Shown: positions 61,023-64,000 of the stretch, piece by piece
How the letters are laid out: each line of letters opens with the position of its first letter
Numbering within the stretch: position 1 is the stretch's first letter
From: JAVDCA01 sp035293985
GTDB taxonomy: Bacteria > Pseudomonadota > Alphaproteobacteria > Rhizobiales > Xanthobacteraceae
NCBI GenBank assembly: GCA_035293985.1
Contig: DATGLS010000014.1
Span: 124,001-188,000, forward strand
Length of the DNA stretch: 64,000 nucleotides
Reading direction: 5' to 3'
Translations under genes and position numbers: made by a program
Notes under the pieces: generated by a model
Told to the model about the DNA's origin: nothing
Seen by the model: the letters and a program-made list of their open reading frames with translations, nothing else
The model's database searches: none

Positions 61023-62789
61023 TCAATAACCCGCCGCAAATGCACCATGGGCACGCGTATCCGCGGCGCCCACCAGCCCGGCCGGCGTCACCGCGATCGA
61101 GTTTGCCGATCCGCCGGTCGGACCGACGCGCACCTTGTGGCCGCGCGCCGCCAGCGCCTTGATCGTCTCCGCCGGCAGCGTGCGCTCGACCAGCACCTCG
61201 TCGGGCACCCACTGGTCGTGGACGCGCGGTGCCGCGACCGCCTCGGCGATCGGCTTCTTGAAATCGATCGCGTTGACGAGAACGTCGAGCACCGTGCTGA
61301 TGATGCGGCTGCCGCCGGGGGCGCCGGTGACGAAGGCGAGCGCGCCGTCCTTGAGCACGATGGTCGGTGTCATCGACGACAGCGGCCGCTTGCCCGGCCC
61401 GGGCGCGTTGGCGGCGCCCCCGACGAGGCCGAACGCGTTGGGCGCGCCGGGTTTGGCGGCGAAATCATCGAGCGTGTTGTTGAGCAGCACCCCGGTCGAG
61501 CCGGCGACCAGCCCAAGCCCGAAGTTGAAGTTCAGCGAATACGTCATCGCGACCGCATTGCCCTGCTCGTCGACGATCGACACATGCGTTGTGTTGTTGC
61601 CCTCCGACGGCGGCGCGCCCCCGGCGCGGATGTCACGCGCGGGCCGCGACTTGCGCGGGTCGATGGTGGCGCGCAGCTGGTCCGCATAGGGCTTCGAGAT
61701 CAGCCGCGCGATCGGCACGTCGACGACGTCGCTGTCGCCGAGAAACTGGGCGCGGTCCGCATAGGCGAGCTTCATTGCCTCGATCATCAGGTGCAGATTC
61801 GCGGGCGAGGGCGACGAGAGCTCGCGCGGCGGATAACCTTCGAGGATGTTGAGCATCTCGATCAGATGCACGCCGCCCGACGACGGCGGCGGCATCGACA
61901 CGATGTCGTAGCCGCGATAGGTGCCGCGCAGCGGCTCGCGGATGATCGCTTCGTAATGCTCGAGGTCGGAGCGTATCATCGGGCTGCCGGCCGCCCGCGC
62001 GGCCGCGACGATCTCGTCGGCGATCGGGCCATTGTAGAATATGCGCGGGCCCTCCTGCGCGATCGCCTCGAGCGTCGCGGCGAGATCGGATTGCACCAGG
62101 AGATCGCCGCGCGCGAGCGGGGCGCCGTCGGGCTTGAGGAAGATCTTCGCCGAGGATGGAAAGCGCGCAAGCTTCGGCTGCGCCAGCAGCAGCGCGTCGA
62201 GCAGGTCGCCGTCGACCGGGATGCCGTTGCGGGCGAGCGCGAGCGCCGGCGTGATCAGATCCGCGAGGGTGAGCTTGCCCGAGCCGAAGCGCTCGCGCGC
62301 AAGCGCGAGGCCCGCGACCGAGCCGGGCACGCCGATGCCGAGCCCGGTGTCGCGCGACTTCCGCGGATCGGCCTCGCCGTTGGCGTCGAGGAAGGCGTCG
62401 GCCTGCATGTCGTGCGGGGCCGCCTCGCGAAAGTCGATCGCGACGTCCCGCGCGGCCTCTCCGTCATGGGCCGCAAGATGCACCACCATGAAGCCGCCGC
62501 CGCCGAGATTGCCGGCTCTCGGCAGGGTCACGGCGAGCGCAAAGCCGACCGCGACTGCGGCGTCGACCGCGTTGCCGCCGCGCCGCAAGATATCGACTCC
62601 GATGCGCGAGGCGCGCTCCTCCTGCGTCACCACCATGCCGTGCTGCGCCGTGACGGGCTGGATATGCGTCGGCGGCGGCGCCGTGCTCGGCGCGGCCCCG
62701 GGCGCTTGCCCGCAGGCCGGCGCGAGCGTGGCGGTCAGAAGCAGCACGGCGCCGAAGGCGCGTCGGGTCAGCTGGAAATTCACACGCAT
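61023..62789 (-). CDS. ggt: Gamma-glutamyltransferase
   Basis: A 588-residue Ntn-hydrolase that removes or transfers the gamma-glutamyl group of glutathione and related compounds in the periplasm. The signal segment is FGAVLLLTATLAPACGQ; the Cys hints at lipidation but the lipobox is not canonical. Self-cleavage should free Thr400 in NNTTHVSIVDEQG as the small-subunit nucleophile. The substrate-binding PLSSMTPTIV and GAPGGSRII motifs are present. ATG 62789 or the adjacent 62792 starts the protein. Confidence 0.94.
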   Translation of the reverse strand: MRVNFQLTRRAFGAVLLLTATLAPACGQAPGAAPSTAPPPTHIQPVTAQHGMVVTQEERASRIGVDILRRGGNAVDAAVAVGFALAVTLPRAGNLGGGGFMVVHLAAHDGEAARDVAIDFREAAPHDMQADAFLDANGEADPRKSRDTGLGIGVPGSVAGLALARERFGSGKLTLADLITPALALARNGIPVDGDLLDALLLAQPKLARFPSSAKIFLKPDGAPLARGDLLVQSDLAATLEAIAQEGPRIFYNGPIADEIVAAARAAGSPMIRSDLEHYEAIIREPLRGTYRGYDIVSMPPPSSGGVHLIEMLNILEGYPPRELSSPSPANLHLMIEAMKLAYADRAQFLGDSDVVDVPIARLISKPYADQLRATIDPRKSRPARDIRAGGAPPSEGNNTTHVSIVDEQGNAVAMTYSLNFNFGLGLVAGSTGVLLNNTLDDFAAKPGAPNAFGLVGGAANAPGPGKRPLSSMTPTIVLKDGALAFVTGAPGGSRIISTVLDVLVNAIDFKKPIAEAVAAPRVHDQWVPDEVLVERTLPAETIKALAARGHKVRVGPTGGSANSIAVTPAGLVGAADTRAHGAFAAGY

Positions 62790-62965
62790 CATGAAGCCGT
62801 TACGCAACTCTGAACCTTTTCGCCGGATGGTTTGACTAAGCTTTGCCCGGTCATGCAAGCGCCAGGACGCCGGGCGTGCCAAGCCCCCATGTCTGCTTTG
62901 ACATGTCTCCTCGACATGTCTCCTCGAGCGGGCCGGCATCTCGTGGATGGCTGGGAGAGATGATC

Positions 62966-63589
62966 ATGACATATGCGGTCGCGACGGCGGCGCGGCGCCG
63001 GCGTTTTCCCATTGTTGCGCCGACCCTGGCGGTGCTTCTCGGCCTTTTGGTGTCCGGCTGCGGCATCAACAGGATTCCGACCTACGAGGAGCAAGCCAAG
63101 GCGAAGTGGTCCGAGGTCGAGAACCAGTACCAGCGCCGGTCCGATCTGATCCCCAACCTGGTCGAGACCGTCAAGGGCTATGCCAAGCAGGAGCGCGAGG
63201 TGCTCGAGGCCGTGACCGAGGCGCGCTCGCGCGCGACCTCGATCCAGGCGACGCCCGATCTCGTCAACAATCCCGATGCGTTCAAGAAATTCCAGGACGC
63301 GCAGCTCCAGCTGACCGGCGCGCTGAGCCGCCTGCTCGCCGTGTCGGAGCGCTATCCCGATCTCAAGTCGAACCAGAACTTCCTCGCCCTGCAGGCGCAG
63401 CTCGAGGGCACCGAAAACCGCATCGCGGTGGCGCGGCGCGACTACATCGAGGCGGTGCGTCTCTACAACACCGAGCTCAAGACCTATCCGGGCATCCTGT
63501 GGGCGAAGCTGCTCTACGGCACCAGCAAGCCGATGGCGGAATTCACCATCGCCGAGGACGCCAAGCGCACCCCGCAAGTGAAGTTCTGA
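62966..63589 (+). CDS. LemA family lipoprotein
   Basis: A 207-residue protein with a signal peptide ending in a lipobox (LLVSGC), so likely a membrane-anchored lipoprotein. The LemA core is helical: RRSDLIPNLVETVKGYAKQE, then LLAVSERYPDLKSNQNFLAL. The ATG at 62966 has GGGAG eight bases upstream. Genes of this type are usually followed by TPM-domain genes, as here. The role is unknown; related pairs have been linked to envelope maintenance. Confidence 0.93.
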   Translation: MTYAVATAARRRRFPIVAPTLAVLLGLLVSGCGINRIPTYEEQAKAKWSEVENQYQRRSDLIPNLVETVKGYAKQEREVLEAVTEARSRATSIQATPDLVNNPDAFKKFQDAQLQLTGALSRLLAVSERYPDLKSNQNFLALQAQLEGTENRIAVARRDYIEAVRLYNTELKTYPGILWAKLLYGTSKPMAEFTIAEDAKRTPQVKF

Positions 63590-63644
63590 AAGCGAAGTTC
63601 TGAGCGCCCCGTGCACCTTGGCATTGGTCAAAATTGGTGACGTC

Positions 63645-64000
63645 ATGCCTTCGCTCCGGCTGAAGATCCGGGCTGCCGCGCTCGCCCTCGTTGCGGCGCT
63701 CGCCATCGGGCTGCCGGCATCGGCGCAGACGTTTCCCCGGCTGAGCGGGCGCGTCGTCGACGACGCGACGGTGCTCGACACCGCGATGCGCGACGGCATC
63801 GCGCAGCGACTCAAGGCGCTGGAAGACCAGACCTCGGACCAGGTCGTGGTCGCGACCGTGCGCTCGCTGCAGGGCTACTCGGTCGAGGACTACGCCAACC
63901 GGCTGTTTCGCGCCTGGAGACTCGGGCAGAAGGACAAGAACAACGGCGTCCTGCTGCTGATCGCGCCGACCGAGCACAAGGTGCGCATCGAGGTCGGCTA
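63645..64000 (+). CDS. TPM-domain (YgcG family) protein, cut by the window end
   Basis: The first 118 residues of a secreted or membrane protein: signal peptide ALALVAALAIGLPASAQT, then the TPM_phosphatase fold start (LSGRVVDDATVLD; VVVATVRSLQGYSVEDYANR; NNGVLLLIAPTEHKVRIEV). In full-length members a C-terminal membrane segment and Gly-rich tail often follow. It lies 55 bases after lemA in the same direction. Confidence 0.9.
   Translation, partial: MPSLRLKIRAAALALVAALAIGLPASAQTFPRLSGRVVDDATVLDTAMRDGIAQRLKALEDQTSDQVVVATVRSLQGYSVEDYANRLFRAWRLGQKDKNNGVLLLIAPTEHKVRIEVG

Overview
The window is 64 kb of GC-rich chromosome from an alphaproteobacterium of the Hyphomicrobiales (Rhizobiales). Gene content and order (hemE-hemJ-rho-mnmE-mnmG-rsmG-parA-parB, a divergent PPSR-maf-coaE-dnaQ arm, paired glnK-amtB units, ftsK-lolA-xthA, hslVU) and the short palindromic intergenic repeats suggest the Bradyrhizobium/Rhodopseudomonas/Pseudolabrys neighbourhood. 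Genus and species cannot be fixed from the sequence alone. About 70 protein genes, one tRNA and no complete insertion sequence, phage or CRISPR array were seen.

Layout. 1-2.4 kb: an ECF41 sigma factor with its AhpD-like partner gene, then a hypothetical gene. 2.4-5.2 kb: a shortened histidine cluster (hisB, a DUF2628 gene, hisH, hisA on the minus strand). 5.5-12.7 kb: hslVU, a Smr-domain gene, mltA, a Tim44-like gene, fxsA, secB, dnaQ. 12.9-14.9 kb: coaE, maf and the PPSR kinase/phosphorylase gene on the minus strand. 14.93-15.30 kb: an AT-richer gap that fits the chromosome origin, between PPSR and hemE as in Caulobacter and Rickettsia. 15.3-26.5 kb: hemE, hemJ, rho, mnmE, mnmG, rsmG, parA and parB on the plus strand, with two perfect parS sites at 22.0 and 24.0 kb. 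The DUF255 gene in this stretch is on the minus strand. 26.7-31.0 kb: holA, lptE, leuS. 31.1-36.5 kb: a GGDEF protein, yggS, an L,D-transpeptidase-like gene, a response regulator, a cyclic-nucleotide-binding protein, xthA. 36.6-41.3 kb: lolA, ftsK and an aminotransferase gene, with a CtrA-type box upstream. 41.4-41.9 kb: a toxin-antitoxin pair whose toxin is frameshifted. 42.2-46.0 kb: two tandem glnK-amtB units. 46.2-53.5 kb: tesB, a ubiquinone hydroxylase, several small metabolic genes, Trm112, a LON-domain protein, CnoX-type thioredoxin and a YbaK-type deacylase. 53.6 kb: tRNA-Gly(GCC). 54.2-64 kb: an accessory stretch with soxC-soxD lacking the rest of sox, a second ECF41 sigma gene followed by a flavodoxin-type quinone reductase, an FMN reductase, glyoxalase-like, methyltransferase-like, MaoC and enoyl-CoA hydratase genes, gamma-glutamyltransferase, lemA and the start of a TPM-domain gene cut by the window edge.

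How it fits together. The centre is the replication and segregation hub: origin, parS sites, ParA/ParB, and genes usually found beside them. The two arms run mainly away from the origin, so most genes are co-oriented with replication forks leaving it. The outer ends hold most of the accessory material: two redox-linked ECF41 modules, the orphan soxCD pair, and places where conserved neighbours (hisF/hisE, aroE) are missing. Many gaps between genes are filled by several families of short inverted repeats.
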